This document shows positions 39,728 to 52,343 of a DNA stretch of 64,000 nucleotides, piece after piece. The notes beneath the pieces were generated by a model that was not told the origin of the DNA, ran no database searches, and worked only from the letters and a program-made list of their open reading frames with translations. Position 1 is the stretch's first letter; every line of letters begins with the position of its first letter. The DNA is from Callipepla californica brunnescens (lineage: Eukaryota > Chordata > Aves > Galliformes > Odontophoridae): contig JALIRH010000001.1 in the NCBI GenBank assembly GCA_023055505.1, positions 12,209,467-12,273,466 on the forward strand, in the 5' to 3' direction. Made by a program: the position numbers and the translations under genes.

Positions 39728-42429
39728 CAAAACGTGAGCCACTATGCAAAACTGAAGGCCCTTGATATGAAAAGCAAGTACAGAAAAAATACTGTGAAAG
39801 AGAACCAGTCTTACATTAAAAAAAAAAAACAAAACACACCAGTATCTACTAATATTAGTAAGTATTAGTATATATTTACAGGTAAAGCCCACATTTCTAC
39901 TTAGTTAGTAAAGGCACTTCACTGCTAAATACTGCCTGGCACAACTACATTACAAATTTTCATGTGTAGTACTCTAGAGGCATAATCATGCTAATATTAG
40001 CTACCATTAACAAGAATGATAGTAACTTAGCATGTGGTTCTAATGCCCTAAGTGGTTCATTTACAAAACTGTGCAGACCTTTATTAATTCCAAATGTGAC
40101 TTTTAAGTTCTTTTTCACGCTTGCATGAAAGCTTATAGAAATAGTAAGCCCGTTCATACTGCTGTTGTATTTGAAGTGTACATAGCCCCTTTATCAAGAA
40201 TTCCCAAAGAAGTTAATTTCCTGTCTGGAGGACATTTAAATGTGTTGCCTTTATTATTCTGTTAGATTTCCTAATCAGAAAGGACTGGGTTGTAGAAGAA
40301 AATGGTTGGAATGTTATTCTCCTTCCAATTGTTTGCTGAAAAAATACAGAACAAGGAACTAAATCATCGGTACTGCTTTGATGGCTGATGGCTGGTGTCT
40401 GGTGACTCCAGAAATCCAGAAGAAAAACTAGAGTTATTTGCACAGTCATCACAGCACTCTGGGCTAGAAGCATGGAACTCATTTTTAAGAACATCTTTGC
40501 TTATGGTTGCACATAGATTGCAGCACTGTTTTGTGCCAGGAACAAAAGACGAGCCAAATCCTACCAACACACCAAAACAGATGATTTTAAGGAGAGGACT
40601 CCAATGAAGCACATGAGCAAGATTCCCTCCATTTCCCTCCTTAGACTTGCTGCTGATGCATCCTTCTCAAAGTTCTCTTCCTGTAAAGTCTCCACCCTGC
40701 CCCTCCTTCCTGACTGCCACCACAATAGCTTTGCCCTTTATCACCAAAATATCTCTAGCTATCTGCACAGTAAAAAATAGCCGCTTCCTCAGTGCCTCTT
40801 CCAATTTTACATTGGAAACAGAGAGAAAAATGTTCTGCTTTCTTGGTGAGCCGTGTGAACATGGTATCACTCCAAGGAAACCAGTTGCTGATACAGTACC
40901 ATCTGTCAATTGCTTTCTATTAACTGAGGTTCATACCAGCAACATTTTCCACTTCATTTTTCCTTTTGTGAAAAGGGTTCTTTTTCACTTACTGCATTCT
41001 GAAAAATGGATGTCCTTTTTAAGATTAAATTTACTTCTAAAATATGTAAAACCTTATTATGCATAACGTAATATTTTCTATCCAGAGCTCTCAAGACACT
41101 TAACTTCTGTGTAATAGCAGAAATCATCCCTACTGACTCTATCACCCAGCTTAATTACTTTTTCATATTTACATTTCAAAAATTCCTACTAACTTTGTCT
41201 TCTTTTCACTTCTATACCTGCTTGCCTTTCTCCTCCCCAGAGAAAATCCTTCCATGCACAACATACCTTCCAAAGACACTTGTACTTCACAGCCACAGTT
41301 CCTTACTCTGCCTCCCTCATCTGCCCCAGTCGATGCCTCCTTTCCCCGTGCCTTGTTCCACAACATCACTCCCCTGTTCCCTTCTTTACTAATCACACCA
41401 TCTGAAGTATATTCCCTGCAGAATATAGTTAGAGAAAGAGAAGCTTATGCCTTAAGAGGATGAAAATCATCAGGTTTGTTTTCAAATACCTGCATTAATG
41501 CCTGGTGAATTATACCTTTATTTGCATTAACTAGAAATACTGACTCCTGGCCCCAACTAAATAGAGTACCACTCAAGGGAAGAAGGATAGTCTACTCCAG
41601 ATGCCCAAATTTCTGGTAACAATTCACCTGTTCTTCACTACAGATTCTCCATTCTGGGTACCTGACCTGATAGCCCAGGTAAGATGCTCAAAAGAATCTT
41701 CCTAATATCTCATTATTACTAAAACATGATGTCCATCTTTTTCCCCCAGCAAAGTACCTCAGAGATGGTCATATGAGGCTGCCATTAACTTTCATACACC
41801 TCACTCGCAGTAAATTGTACCCTACCAGAAATTTAGAGATAGCTTTCTTTCAACCTACCTCTCATCTTTCATTGGTGAGAAACCAGCCTTATCCATTCAT
41901 TAAATTATCATTTAATCAGCTGTTTCTTGTTTGTTTACATTTTTTTTACAGGTGGCCCTTAACAGACAGGAAATGTGATGCAATTATGTAAGCATTCATG
42001 AAATAATCTCCAAGACCCATTTTTAAATCTCCTTTTTTTAAACATTGGCTGCGGTTAGAGAACTAGCATGCTGAAACTGTGCCTAGGACGTGAGTAATGC
42101 TTTTTCACTGCATCCTTGCAATAGCAGAGGTACTATGCCTAACTAGGCAAAACACGATGCTGCGCAGAGACACCTAAGTTGGCTTAGGCTGATTTAATTC
42201 AGAGAGTGGAAACTCAGCTGTGACCAGCTAATTAGCTCCTCTCAGAAGCAGAACTGAAACACTTGAGTGTAATTAATTTTACATCTGTTTGCTACCAAAG
42301 GTATTTCTGACATGGTACTTGTACTGTGAATATCCTGAATGAATAGCACCCACGCAATATAATGAAGATGGACAGCATATTTTTGGATGGAATATCCAGA
42401 TGGCATAAAAACACCTGATAACTTAGGAA
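39728..42429. other. No gene recognised; CPED1 intron
   Basis: Several short open frames. The most eye-catching is a minus-strand 82-codon frame at 40364-40612 with a hydrophobic start and paired cysteines; see the rejected list. No repeat family recognised. Confidence 0.5.
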
Positions 42430-42647
42430 GGGCTCACCTGGAACAACACTCAGGAGAGATCTCCAACAAGAGATCCTTCCCTAGGGGTGGTCAGCCCTTA
42501 AATGGGGTCTGGGAGAGGTGGAGCCAGACTCCACCCCTTCCGGTCACACAGGTGTATTGCCTTCAGCTGTGCTCCTGTGGCTGACTCAGTGCTTGCCTCA
42601 AGCGATCAATCAGTAGCTCAAGTCGTGGTTCAACAGTTCCCATACAG
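42430..42647. repeat. Dispersed repeat, copy B (unclassified)
   Basis: Same orientation and boundaries as copy A at 28728-28950. Shared blocks include CTCCAACAAGAGA, CTTCCCTAG, GGTGGAGCCAGACTCCACCC, GGTCACACAGGTG and CAACAGTTCCCATACA. Divergence between the two copies looks like roughly 20% by eye, so both are old. Confidence 0.8.
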
Positions 42648-44756
42648 TATTGCACCACACAAATCTACAATCTAGTTTTTTCTTGTCTCTTTCTTTGCTG
42701 ATACCAGTTTATGATGCTCCAGCACCAATTCTCCTCATCACTGGGAACATGTCCTGATGCAGGAGTTCTGTGTTGCTGGCTGAACCTAAGGATGGCGTGC
42801 AGCTGGATGGTGTGGCTCCCTGTCACACCTTTACTGTTCTAGGTTCAGAAATGACCATTCTGTTTCTCATGTGACAGATATTAGTATTTAATTTTATACC
42901 AGTAGATACTGATCTCTGTTCATGAGAAAATAAGGCCAGGCTATGAGGCTGGCAGCTTTTAAAAATCCTGTAATGTGTGATACTTAACAGAGAAGTACCA
43001 TGAGCTCACTCAGGTTTTCTAGACTGTGAATGAAATCTACGTTTTTGTAGTATGCAATATATGCATTCTTCATAAAACATGTTTCAGTGTTTTCTTTAAG
43101 TTACTGTTTAACTGTAAGAAAGATTCTGTTCACTACATTCCTCTGGGCTAGTCACGGGACAAGAGTACAAGCACGAACAATGTGAACAGTTTTTGGACTA
43201 CGGTTTAGAATATTTCTCCTGATTCACAGATGAAGATTTAAACCAGGACTTTGATGAAAACTTGTTTCCAAGCTAGCTACTGCGGGTGGCCACATGACTG
43301 AAAAATTAAACACTGAGAAGCTTCAACCATTACATCTGTCTTAAATGTGGCTGGGTATCCAGTAAAATCAAGCAAGATAACATTTTGGCTATTTGAATAA
43401 GCAGTTGGCGAAAATACACAGTTCAAGGACACGCTGTCAAAACAAAGTGGGAAAGATTTTTGGAGATGTTTGTCTTTTCTGTTCCCTGAGATTATTATTC
43501 AGCCCACACAACCAATAGAGTATTCTCTGAAAACAGAATAAGAGTAACATCCCAACATGTGCAAGGCATTTTGTTCATAATGCTCTAGAGGACACTTTCA
43601 AGACAAACAGGGAGCCAGCTATGGGTGGTCTTTGGAATGTGAAGAGGAATGTTTTAGAGTAGCACAGGCTTGGAAAACGTACCTATAAGGGCTAACATAT
43701 GTGTTCAAATCTGTGCTCCAGGTTCAGCATGTGTGTGAGTGTGACATCCAACCAGGCATGCTGGAGGGCAGTAAGTACAGTGCGCTGTGTGAACATAAGC
43801 TTTCTTCTCACTTCAAACAGCCAGCAAACCAAGTTCAAGTCAATCTGCATTTTCTTCAGACCGATTGGGAAAGTAGGCGTTACAGATAGTTTCAGCCAAA
43901 AAGCATACAAGCAAAGTTTTGTTGTTTATCCACCAGTTCTCCCAGAGTTTAGAAATTCTCTCTGCCACAACAGGAGTAAAAGGAATGGACTGTGTCAAAA
44001 GTGGCATTATGATGAAACTCACACTGTCAGATGTGCTTACTTCCCGTTAAGTTTTTACGCTACATGTCACAGTGAAAAAATACACATCTTGACACCTGGC
44101 CTACTAAAAGGTCATTAACATAAAAGTATGACAGATGTGATAGAGAGTAGATTTCTGCTACTCAAAAGAAAAATCTCTTTGACCTTAACACAGGAAAAAA
44201 AGTCCAGTTTTTAAGACTATAGGTTAAAGAGTACATGCCAATGTTATTTCACAGATCCGCTTTTCATTGTTGCAGAAGATGCTCTCCTGAAATGAATACT
44301 GCTGACCTTTCAAAGTGTGAACCCTGTCTAATCAAAGAAGCCTTCTAAATCTTTTGGTATTTTTAGAAACGTTAACTTTTTAATGTGAAAGCTGTCTATA
44401 ATGTCATAGATTTATGTTTATAGTCCCGATACAGTTGTACATAAAATGCCAGCGTAATGATAATGTTACAGGGAGGTCCCTGCTGCACGAGTAACGGTGT
44501 GGGACTGAAGAAAACCTGAAACGTTTGTGCTAATGCTCATCACAGATTCCAGAGTAAAAATAACTGCCTTGGTCTGGAACATTTAACAAACCCACATTTT
44601 CCAACTAAAATAACAGCATCTGCGTTTGTTAGGTTTTAACACCCAACCTAGGAGCTCTATGCAAGTTAAACATGAGTCCAGGTAACCTAAGGACAGAGGA
44701 GAATTTGTGGGATGATCCCAAAGTAAATAGTGTGATTTGAAAATGTGACAAGCACT

Positions 44757-44757
<1 letters not shown>
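42648..44757. other. No gene recognised; CPED1 intron
   Basis: AT-rich with a 139-codon plus-strand open frame (43699-44118) of no recognisable nature, overlapped by minus-strand frames. No transposon landmarks. Confidence 0.5.
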
Positions 44758-44787
<30 letters not shown>

Positions 44788-44791
44788 AAAT
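44758..44791 (+). repeat. (AAAT)n microsatellite, about 8 copies
   Basis: Uninterrupted AAATAAATAAAT run directly visible in the CPED1 intron, about 0.45 kb from the donor of the first coding exon. Confidence 0.95.
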
Positions 44792-45230
44792 GCAGGTTTT
44801 CAGTAAAAGTTCAGTCAAGTTCCAAACTGGCTGGAAGATAACATGGGGCAACTGCTGCTTTTCCGCTAGTAGCCTCAGTCCCTTCCATGACACCTCACTG
44901 GCTCGTGATTTATGTGCGCATACTGGAAAGCCTCTGACCCGATTCCTAAAGCCAAAATAAAGTATGGCCTAGGCAGCAAACTGGAATCTCCCTGGAGCCA
45001 CAGTGCTTCAGTCAAAGACTCAGGATTCATGATAGTAACACTGCACCGAGGAGCTGGTAATGGAGATATGCTTGCACATATGCCGCTGTCAGTAGATCAC
45101 ACATTTGTTTGTACACAGAGCTCAGACTTCCAAGCTGAGGTTAATTTTAGCTGGACTCGGATGATCCTGTCAGACCCCTCATCCCTCACTATGTTAATTA
45201 TTGCTCAGCACTCTCCGACAGCTGACTTAC

Positions 45231-45482
45231 CTTTTTCAATGTATGTGAATCAGTGATGGGGAAGAGGCAGTGTGTGTCACTGGCTGAGACCTCCTTGTAT
45301 CTTCCTTGCCGTGTTTTGCTCTGTTTGTTCGGTGAGATCCCATTAACAACTGCTGAAAGGAAGCTGTTGGTCATGAGGGGAGTCAGGGTCTGGCAGAACA
45401 GGCAAACAGCCACCACTAGGGCCAGGAGCAAGGGGCGAGGGCGACAAAGCCTGCGGCACCTGGGGCTGTGCCCACAAACCAT
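45231..45482 (-). CDS. CPED1: CPED1 first coding exon: start codon and membrane anchor
   Basis: N terminus of cadherin-like and PC-esterase domain containing 1. Eighty-four codons run from an ATG in good Kozak context (CTGGCCATGG) to a strong donor AAG|GTAAGT, phase 0. The peptide opens MVCGHSPRCRRLCRPRP, then a hydrophobic stretch at residues 18-30 (LLLALVVAVCLFC) followed by QTLT. This basic-then-hydrophobic start fits a signal peptide or type II signal anchor directing the protein to the ER/Golgi. The MVC, CRRxxCxRP and LxxLVVAxCLFxQTLT pattern and the ending before a V(E/K) exon match mammalian CPED1 as I know it; the middle, about residues 35-75, is poorly conserved. The ING3 neighbour in the same direction supports the call. 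The cadherin-like and PC-esterase domains would be encoded by later exons not recognised here. Confidence 0.9.
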
Positions 45483-45546
45483 GGCCAGTGTGCTGTCCTC
45501 ACTCCACCCTTGGACACATTGCAGATGCTGTGACAGTACCCATGTC
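45483..45546 (-). other. CPED1: Possible 5' UTR part of the CPED1 start exon
   Basis: On the minus strand a pyrimidine-containing acceptor (TTTTTACCCTGTCAG) ends at 45547, 64 nt before the CPED1 ATG. A second possible acceptor (CCCTCTGTAG) ends at 45586. Either would let an upstream non-coding exon join here. An unspliced leader from the candidate promoter near 46.3 kb is equally possible. Confidence 0.35.
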
Positions 45547-46229
45547 CTGACAGGGTAAAAATGCCAAAGCAGGTATTATCCAAAGCTACAGAGGGCTTTC
45601 CCAGCTTCTGCTGGTGAGTGCTTTCCTGGTGCCTGGCAAGAAGTCACTCCATCCAGAAGAGCAGGATCCTGTGAAGTGCCCTCCCGTGGGGCTGTGGGAA
45701 CGACCTGTGGAAAAGAAGAGAAGTGAGAAGCAGCCAACATAGCTCCGTAGGACATGGGGTGCACTGCCTGGAGCTGTGCTGAACTCCACACACTGGGAGG
45801 ACAGACCTGGTGGCAGGCAGGTGGGCAAAGGGGATCTGCAGCCCCAGCCTTGCAGCAGGAGCTGCTCAGCCACATAGCATCTGAGAATGCAAGAGGTTAA
45901 AGCTTAATACACTCTGTCCACAGCCAAAAAGAGTAAGAGAGTGTACCAACCTCTTGAACAATCGTTTGCTGTTTTTTCTCTCTTGCATTCTCAATTCCCA
46001 CTTTGTTTTTATAGTTCCTTTCAGTCCAGTCCCTTTAAATTGCCTCTTTCCTGTCAGTATGCACAGACCTCACTCTAAAAGCAATCAATTATCTAAAAAC
46101 TGACAGACTACAAAGATTTTCTCTTGCATTTGTTTTGTCCAGATTGCGAGTTCAAAGTTACGTTTACTTACTCAGCTCTTATCCCGTTAGAAGTTTTCCA
46201 TTCCCCTTTAATGGGCTGCTGATTAAAAC

Positions 46230-46480
46230 CACTTGGTTGGAGGCTGGCTCATGATCCCAGCTCGTCTCACACACTCCGAGGCAGGCACACGCACATACAC
46301 ACACCATCTGAAGCCAGTTGGACCACAGACTTCATATAAATAAAGGCTGGACTGCTTGGAGGGTGGGGCTAAGCGAGCTCAGCTCGGGGCAGGCTCAGGG
46401 CTGGAGACGCAGCCCTTGTGGGGAACAAGAGGTGTCCCAATCGCTGCGTGCCTCCGAGACACCAGCACTGCAATTTTTAG
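46230..46480. promoter_or_regulatory. Candidate CPED1 promoter region with CpGs
   Basis: This stretch, 0.75-1.0 kb upstream of the CPED1 ATG, has about ten CpGs in 250 bp, a CCCCACCC (CACCC/KLF-type) box on the minus strand at about 46361-46369, GAGCTCAGCTCGG repeats and a TATAAATA on the plus strand. It stands out from the AT-rich surroundings. Promoter function is inferred from position and composition only; no start site is visible. Confidence 0.35.
46335..46342 (+). promoter_or_regulatory. TATA box (TATAAATA) reading away from CPED1
   Basis: Exact TATAAATA followed by a GC-richer stretch (GGAGGGTGGGGCTAAGCGAG) where a start site 25-31 bp downstream (about 46366) would fall. It reads on the plus strand, opposite to CPED1 and ING3, so it would drive a divergent transcript. 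No convincing protein frame follows. Confidence 0.3.
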
Positions 46481-49400
46481 CAAACTGCTGGTACAGCAGT
46501 CGGGCTAATTGGAACCAGGAAAATATCTCGAAATCTGAGCAGCACCTGCAGTGTTTTACTGCAAATTAACCACAATATTGTAAAAGGAAGCAGGTTTACT
46601 TGGATGTGTCAGTGACAAAGAAGTTGTCAGTACTTTTCCGTAGTAGACGCACCAGCTCGTAGCAGAGTGTAAGTAAAACTTCTTACTAATGTTAAGGAGG
46701 GCAGGCAAAAATAATCCAACGAGAACACTCTGTTTCTAAGCTGCAGAAGGTCTTAGTTACTACTTCCCCCTGCTGACATGGGACAGGGATGAGACAGATG
46801 GGAACAGTTGAAGAACTCTGTTATCTTACAGACCTAAACTTCTCAAACAATCAAGTTCCTTTAGCTAAAAATATCGGCGTGCACGTCATCTGTGTTATCC
46901 TCCATCCTTAGTTATTTTTGAAGAGTTCTTCCTACACTGCCTCATATCTAAGAAATGGCAGATGCTGAATTGTGATATCCCCAGGCCAATCTGCACAGTG
47001 TAACAGCAGCAGTATTAGCGAGTCAGAGGTCTATATACAGCGATGGAGAGCAGAGCTTGGATTTGTTTGAAGTGCTGCTATTTATTCTTCTTTCATATCC
47101 TCTTTCCTTCCAAGCTAAAACCATCAATTTGCATGTGTAGAAAAATGCCATAGAAGTGATGCAACACCTCACACCGATCCTCAGCTGGCACAGGCTTTGC
47201 ATTTTAGTACTCCGTCTGAGGCCATCATTGTCTAAATTACAAGGTTTTTAGGTTACCCTGGGCAGGAAAGGAGTACAAAACCTGTGGGTACCCAGCAGTG
47301 GTAGATGCTTCCCATCCACACAGAAGCTGTCATTTTGGCTATGCAGAAACCCATCGCTTGTGCTCCCTCCTCCCAGCACGCCAGCTCCCACAGCTCCTGC
47401 TGCTGTAGTGCCTCCACCAAGCCAGCAATCCAGGCCAGTGGCTGCATCCGTGCCACACAATGGAGAGGCACCTGGGGAGCTGGTACACACAGAGGAGCTC
47501 TGCAGAGGCACCGCAGACAGCATGGGAACCACAGTACCCCATCTGCAGAGCAGAAGCACAGCAGAGTTGCTTTACTGTTGCTTTACTGTGGCATGCTCTG
47601 CTTTCTGGGACCAGAACCCTCAGCTGTGTGTGTGGCATTTGCACAGTTGTCAGCTTCTCCCAGGTTTATAGTGAGGGGTTTTGTCAGAGTTTTCCATGCT
47701 ATTGCTATAAGACCTGACAAAAATAGCTTGATAAAGATTAGAGGCTGCTTCATGGTATGGAGCCCACAGTCCCTTGCAGCAGTCCTGCATGAGAACAAAC
47801 TAATTGTCTCTCCCCTCCCTGCTCCCCCAGCAGCCCAGCAGGTAGCAGTGTACTCCCCCCAGCCTGACCTCATTTCCCCCTTTTCAGTTAATATCTGGAT
47901 GCTTTAAGCCCATGTTTTCCCCAACATCTCAGAGGCACTTCATCCATCCTGCAAGTCAAAGATCACTGAAGGGCTCCAGCTTTTCAGGACAAGCTGGCAG
48001 ATTTTTCTCATTTATTGCACCAAGGCTGATACTGCAAACACATACAGGAAGGGAGGTCAGCAGAGGGCAAGCAGATCTCTCTGTGTACTTCTGGGGATCT
48101 GCTTTCTGTTCCTCTGATTTTCCCAGATGTTCCAAGGAGGGAGCTGGCTTCTTCCCTATGTTTTGTGGCTTATTTTCATCACAAGAACATGTAACACAAT
48201 TTTCCTAAGCTTTAAATACTTCCTTCAATCACAGCTAGAATGCAATTAACATGATTTGTTGTCATCTAATCAGGATTTCATCACATCTCTCGGCTTACAT
48301 CTACTGACTTCTTTGGTCACATTTCAACTCTTTGGGTATTAAGCAAGGACTTCTGAAAATGGAGACTGGCAGGGACTAGCATTAACTAATAAAGAACTAG
48401 GCCTTCAGTACATAGTATTCAAATAGCCACAGAGCACAATTGTCTGTAGGATCAGGACATAATTATTTGTGCTCGCAGGTATATGTATTTATTTCAGACT
48501 TCTTTACAGAAAGCCACAAATCTCCTTTTTCTGACATGCCAGACAATCTAGGGATTCATTTTCTATTCAGAATTGCTCCTCCCTGTCGGGCTCACCTCTC
48601 CTTGCTGCTTCCACTCACACCAGACTGCACACGTGGATGATCCCTGCAGAAAGAAGTCAGCTGCAGTCCAGCTCTGCATGAGACAAAGTCCTGAAGGGAT
48701 CACTTCTGTAAAAACCAACCAGGCATGAATGTCACAAGTGATCTCCCATGGTAGCAGCCAGAATCCCAGCTCCATCTGCATTATCTGGATCAATACAGTA
48801 AGTTTTGAATGAAACACTGTTGCAGAAAAGTCAAGAGGAAAATAAGCCTTGATAAAAATTGAGAGAGAATAGGATTTGAAAGGATTTAGCCAATATACCA
48901 CGCAGGCACCATTCATCATCTCGCTGCTGTTTCAAGCAATCCAGCTCCTATTCTCGCAGATTTCATTTTACACTAATCTCTGTGCAGTGGTGAAAGCTGG
49001 TGAGCAATGAAGAATGATTTCAGTGGACTAAGTGGTGACCTGGACAGACAACTGCCAAGAGCTAAGCAAGGAGAAAATATGAGGTGTGGAAAGATAGAAG
49101 GAATTTAAGGCCAGTTGAATGTATACTTTTTATGCATGCTTAACTTTAATCAGAGATCTAACATGAAACATCCTACAACTGTAAAGTTAAGTCTAGATAA
49201 AAGTGATTGTAAGATCAGGACTTGATATAATAAAAACCACGTTGCACCAATAATTTCACCATGGCTGCCAAGGAGAAGATATGTTTAAAAACCTATTCAC
49301 TGTTGCTGTTTTTTAAGGCAAGATTCAAATTTCAAAGCATAGCATCCTAGAAATCATTTTAATGATGAATGAGTTACATGAAAAATAAGCTCTGACAGAT

Positions 49401-50932
49401 CATTTCTAACTGAGCTGATCAACAAATCCTTGCAGTCACATCTGTCGTCTTCACAGCACAGACCTATATATAATTTTCATTGTTTATGGTCAACTCTTCC
49501 ATTTTTTTTTTGTTTCCTAGCACGATAAGAACTACACAAAGGGACACAAATTCACACTAACAAACTATTCAAATGTTGGATAAGCACTAATAGCACTGCA
49601 AATATTATAGAATAAATGAATCTAGTAAGTTGTACTGGAGGGAGCCCACTGAGCTTTAGGATTCTTGACTTAACTCTGAATTCAATCCAGATTGCAATTG
49701 GATTTGCATGTGTCTTCAGCCCTGTGTGTGGTCCCATTATGAACAGTGAATGAGGAGTACTGGCACAGAGGAACAAAGTGAAGAAAAGAGGAGAAATGCA
49801 CTTCATTATTGCTTTACACATTGGAAGATGTGATACAACAATTGAAGTTTAAATTAATCCCAGCATGGAAAAAAACCTAGGCTTTTTCTCCATTTCCCAT
49901 TCATAGATCACTGCAAGCCTCAATGATGTTGTAATTTTGTTCCACAGAACACTCCAGGGACAAGTCTTCACGTCTTCGTCCTGCTTTGGCCCAGCTCTCT
50001 GATTCTGGCTCACAGAGAAAGCAACCCAGTAGAGAAGATTCTGCAAATTCTTGGAAGGCAAAAAAGCTGATGTCAACAGGAGGTGAGTATTAGGGGAGGC
50101 TCCCCTTTTGGTTTTGCTTTTCATTATTGCTTGATTTATATGATCTTTTGTCTTTATGTAAAAGGAAGCAGATGAACTAGACTACACAAGCAGTGTATGC
50201 TTCTCTGACCAGAGGGTTTGCAGCTCTTTTGTAAGTATATTCTACACATCATCCACTGTAGCCATTTCAGCTCTTTAGTCTGATGGTTTGCTTTTTGTTC
50301 CATTGAATAAAAAGCTGCCATTGCTGGATGCTGAACCTCAAGTAAGACGCTGTTAGATTTCCAGTTCCATGGGCAGATCACTCAGTCCAGGAATTCCCTG
50401 CCATGGAAAGGAGAAGAACTTGTTGCCCTCCCCCCTGACTTTAGCTTCTGCTCTGGCTCCTCCTGTTTTGTGGTGGTGCTCATTATATTCTTAGATACTT
50501 ACGTGATAAAAAAAGTGTGCAGTAGGGTTGGTTTTCCAAAAACTAGTGTTGAATCAACCCTTGGAGAGGTCCTATGGTCCCTGGTGCTTGTACAAGGAGA
50601 GGGCAAATGAGAAGAAATGTCATCAGAGGAGGGGAACGTGCACCAAAGGTTTGATACTCAGCTCATCATACCACTGCCCCCTTCCCAGTTAACCTAAAGC
50701 TTGAGGTAGTTCTACTTATTTATTAGTCCAGAGATTTTTCTTTGTATCTCAGCCATATTCTTTACTGCTGTCTTTTGGTACAACGTGGACACTGAAACAC
50801 ATGGTTCTATTTGTTTATGTATTTTAACAGTACAGAAGGTTGCTTGACATGAGGGTAAGGGAAAGCAGCCAAAGGCCAAAGTCTTGTGAAAACTCAAAAG
50901 ACAAATTTACATGTCAGGGAAGAAATAGATCA
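46481..50932. other. Intergenic / upstream of CPED1; no gene confirmed
   Basis: No exon with a recognisable protein. 47248-47907 is GC-richer with overlapping open frames on both strands (longest 200 codons, plus, 47305-47907). That frame is Ala/Ser/Cys-rich with no domain, and a similar-length frame exists antisense, which argues for composition rather than selection. Confidence 0.45.
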
Positions 50933-51135
50933 GCCACAAACTGAAGCATAGGAACTTCCACACAAATGCATGTAAGAACTTCACAGTGCAGTGACGGAGC
51001 ACTGGCACAGGCTGCACAGAGAGGTGGTGGAGTCTCCTTCTCTGGAGACGTTCAAGACCCATCTGGACGCCTACCTGTGCAACCTGGGCTAGGGAGCTGC
51101 TTTGGCAGGGGGTTGGACTCCATGATCTCTAGAGT
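50933..51135 (+). mobile_element. CR1 LINE fragment lacking its last ~40 bp
   Basis: CCACAAACTGAAGCATAGGA, GGAGCACTGGCACAGGCTGC, GAGTCTCCTTCTCTGGAGAC, GGGTTGGACTCCATGATCTC, then breaks at TAGAG just before the GGTCCCTTCCAACC and tail expected of this CR1 type. Confidence 0.93.
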
Positions 51136-51420
51136 GTTGGTAACACACTGATATTGTAACTGTGGGTGAGCAGTGCTTTCACAGAGTCAAATTTCTCACT
51201 CTGATCCTCTCAGCAAGTAGACTGGGGGTGCACAAGGAGCTGGCAGGGGATAGACCTGACAGCTGACCCATAATGACCAAAGGGTTGTTCCACACCTCAT
51301 GACAATTTGGTCAGCAATAAAAATTGCTGGGGAGAAAGCTTGTCAGGGCTGCCATTGCTTGAGGTCTGGCTGGACATTTAGCTGGTGGTGAGCAATTTTT
51401 GTACCACTTGTTTCTAATTG

Positions 51421-51554
51421 CCCTTCCTTCCTTCCTTCCCTCCCTCCCTCCCTTTCTATTTCTTTCCCTCTCTCTCTCTCTCTCTTTCTCACTCTCTCTT
51501 TTCTTCTCTCTTTCTTTCTCTCTTTCTTCTTTCTTTCTTTCCTTTCTTTTTCTT
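51421..51554 (+). repeat. Pyrimidine-rich simple repeat (CCTT, CTTT, CT)n
   Basis: About 130 nt almost wholly C and T: (CCTT)n, (CCCT)n, a (CT)n block and (CTTT)n, ending TTTCTTTTTCTTACAG. An open frame across it is only an effect of the repeat. Confidence 0.93.
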
Positions 51555-51832
51555 ACAGATTAAGCTGTCTTTATCCAAACACATGGATTTTCTAACTTTT
51601 ACCTTTCTGATTCTCTCCAGGGGTGAATTAAGGAGTGAGCAAGCAGCTATGTAGTATTTAGCAGCCTATGAGGGCTAACACACAACAGTTCTTTTTAGCA
51701 CCCAGTGTGAGGCAATAAAGGGTTTTGACTTACCAAGAGATTTGACCAGAGAACCATTAGAGAGAACTGACAATTTTTATATCTGTTTAACTGCTGCTGG
51801 TCACGATACTGACTTATTTGTCCTCAGTGTTG

Positions 51833-51856
51833 TTTTTTTTTTTTTTTTTTTTTTTT
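51833..51856 (+). repeat. Poly(T) run of 24
   Basis: Uninterrupted T24 flanked by CAGTGTTG and GCTATACATA. It could be the poly(A) of a minus-strand retrocopy, but I recognise no such copy beside it. Confidence 0.9.
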
Positions 51857-52171
51857 GCTATACATACAGTATGAGGTCTTGTTAAAGGCTGATTTTGGCT
51901 TTTACAGTTTGCTGTGTTGTGTAGCACTTTGTTCTTACATTGTGCCATGGAGAATTATGGTAAAAGCACTGGCCCTGGGCCTAATCTATTACTAAGGCCC
52001 TGCACTGCTTGTCTTGGAGGCAATTAACAATCACACTGTTTCCCTATTCTCTTCCAACGGCCAAGTGTTGAAGGAAAAAGTGACACTTCCTCATTTCTTC
52101 TCCTGTGGGAAAGCTGTTTCCAGACTTATTGTAATAACTTTTTGGTATTTTGAGCCTCCTTGGTTAACCAG

Positions 52172-52343
52172 CATAGAATCATAAAATGCCTTGGGTTGGA
52201 AGGGATCTCAAAGACCATCTAGTTCCACCCATCCCTGCCATGGGCAGGGCAGCCACCCCATCTCCACTGGGTTTCATCTAGAGCCCCATCCAACCTGCCC
52301 CTGAGAACCTCCATCTACATCTTCTCCGGGCAACCAGTGCTAG
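52172..52343 (-). mobile_element. CR1 LINE fragment, reverse orientation
   Basis: Plus strand CATAGAATCATAAAATGCCT, GGTTGGAAGGGATCTCAAAG, ACCCATCCCTGCCATGGGCA, GGGCAGCCACCCCATCTCCA and TCTCCGGGCAACCAGTGCTA: reverse complement of the CR1 subfamily with the CCATGGGCAGGG loop near its 3' end. Confidence 0.92.

Larger units (their letters stand above)
34170..45230 (-). other. CPED1: CPED1 intron between its first two coding exons
   Basis: GT-AG intron, phase 0, about 11.06 kb (GTAAGT at 45230 to GTAG at 34171). It hosts a possible hAT-like piece, CR1 fragments, a mariner remnant, a GC-rich patch at 36.5-37.6 kb, one copy of the dispersed repeat and an AAAT microsatellite, each listed separately. 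No exon consistent with CPED1 was found inside. Confidence 0.85.

Noticed and set aside
40364..40612. 82-codon minus-strand frame with hydrophobic start and paired cysteines (CCNLC, ECCDDC)
   Set aside because: Looked like a small secreted protein in the CPED1 intron, but no promoter, splice sites or family match; overlapping frames on both strands suggest chance.
43699..44118. 139-codon plus-strand open frame
   Set aside because: No recognisable protein and overlapped by minus-strand frames of similar quality.
47305..47907. 200-codon plus-strand open frame
   Set aside because: Locally GC-rich DNA, no domain, Ala/Ser/Cys-rich peptide, and similar-sized frames overlap on the other strand.
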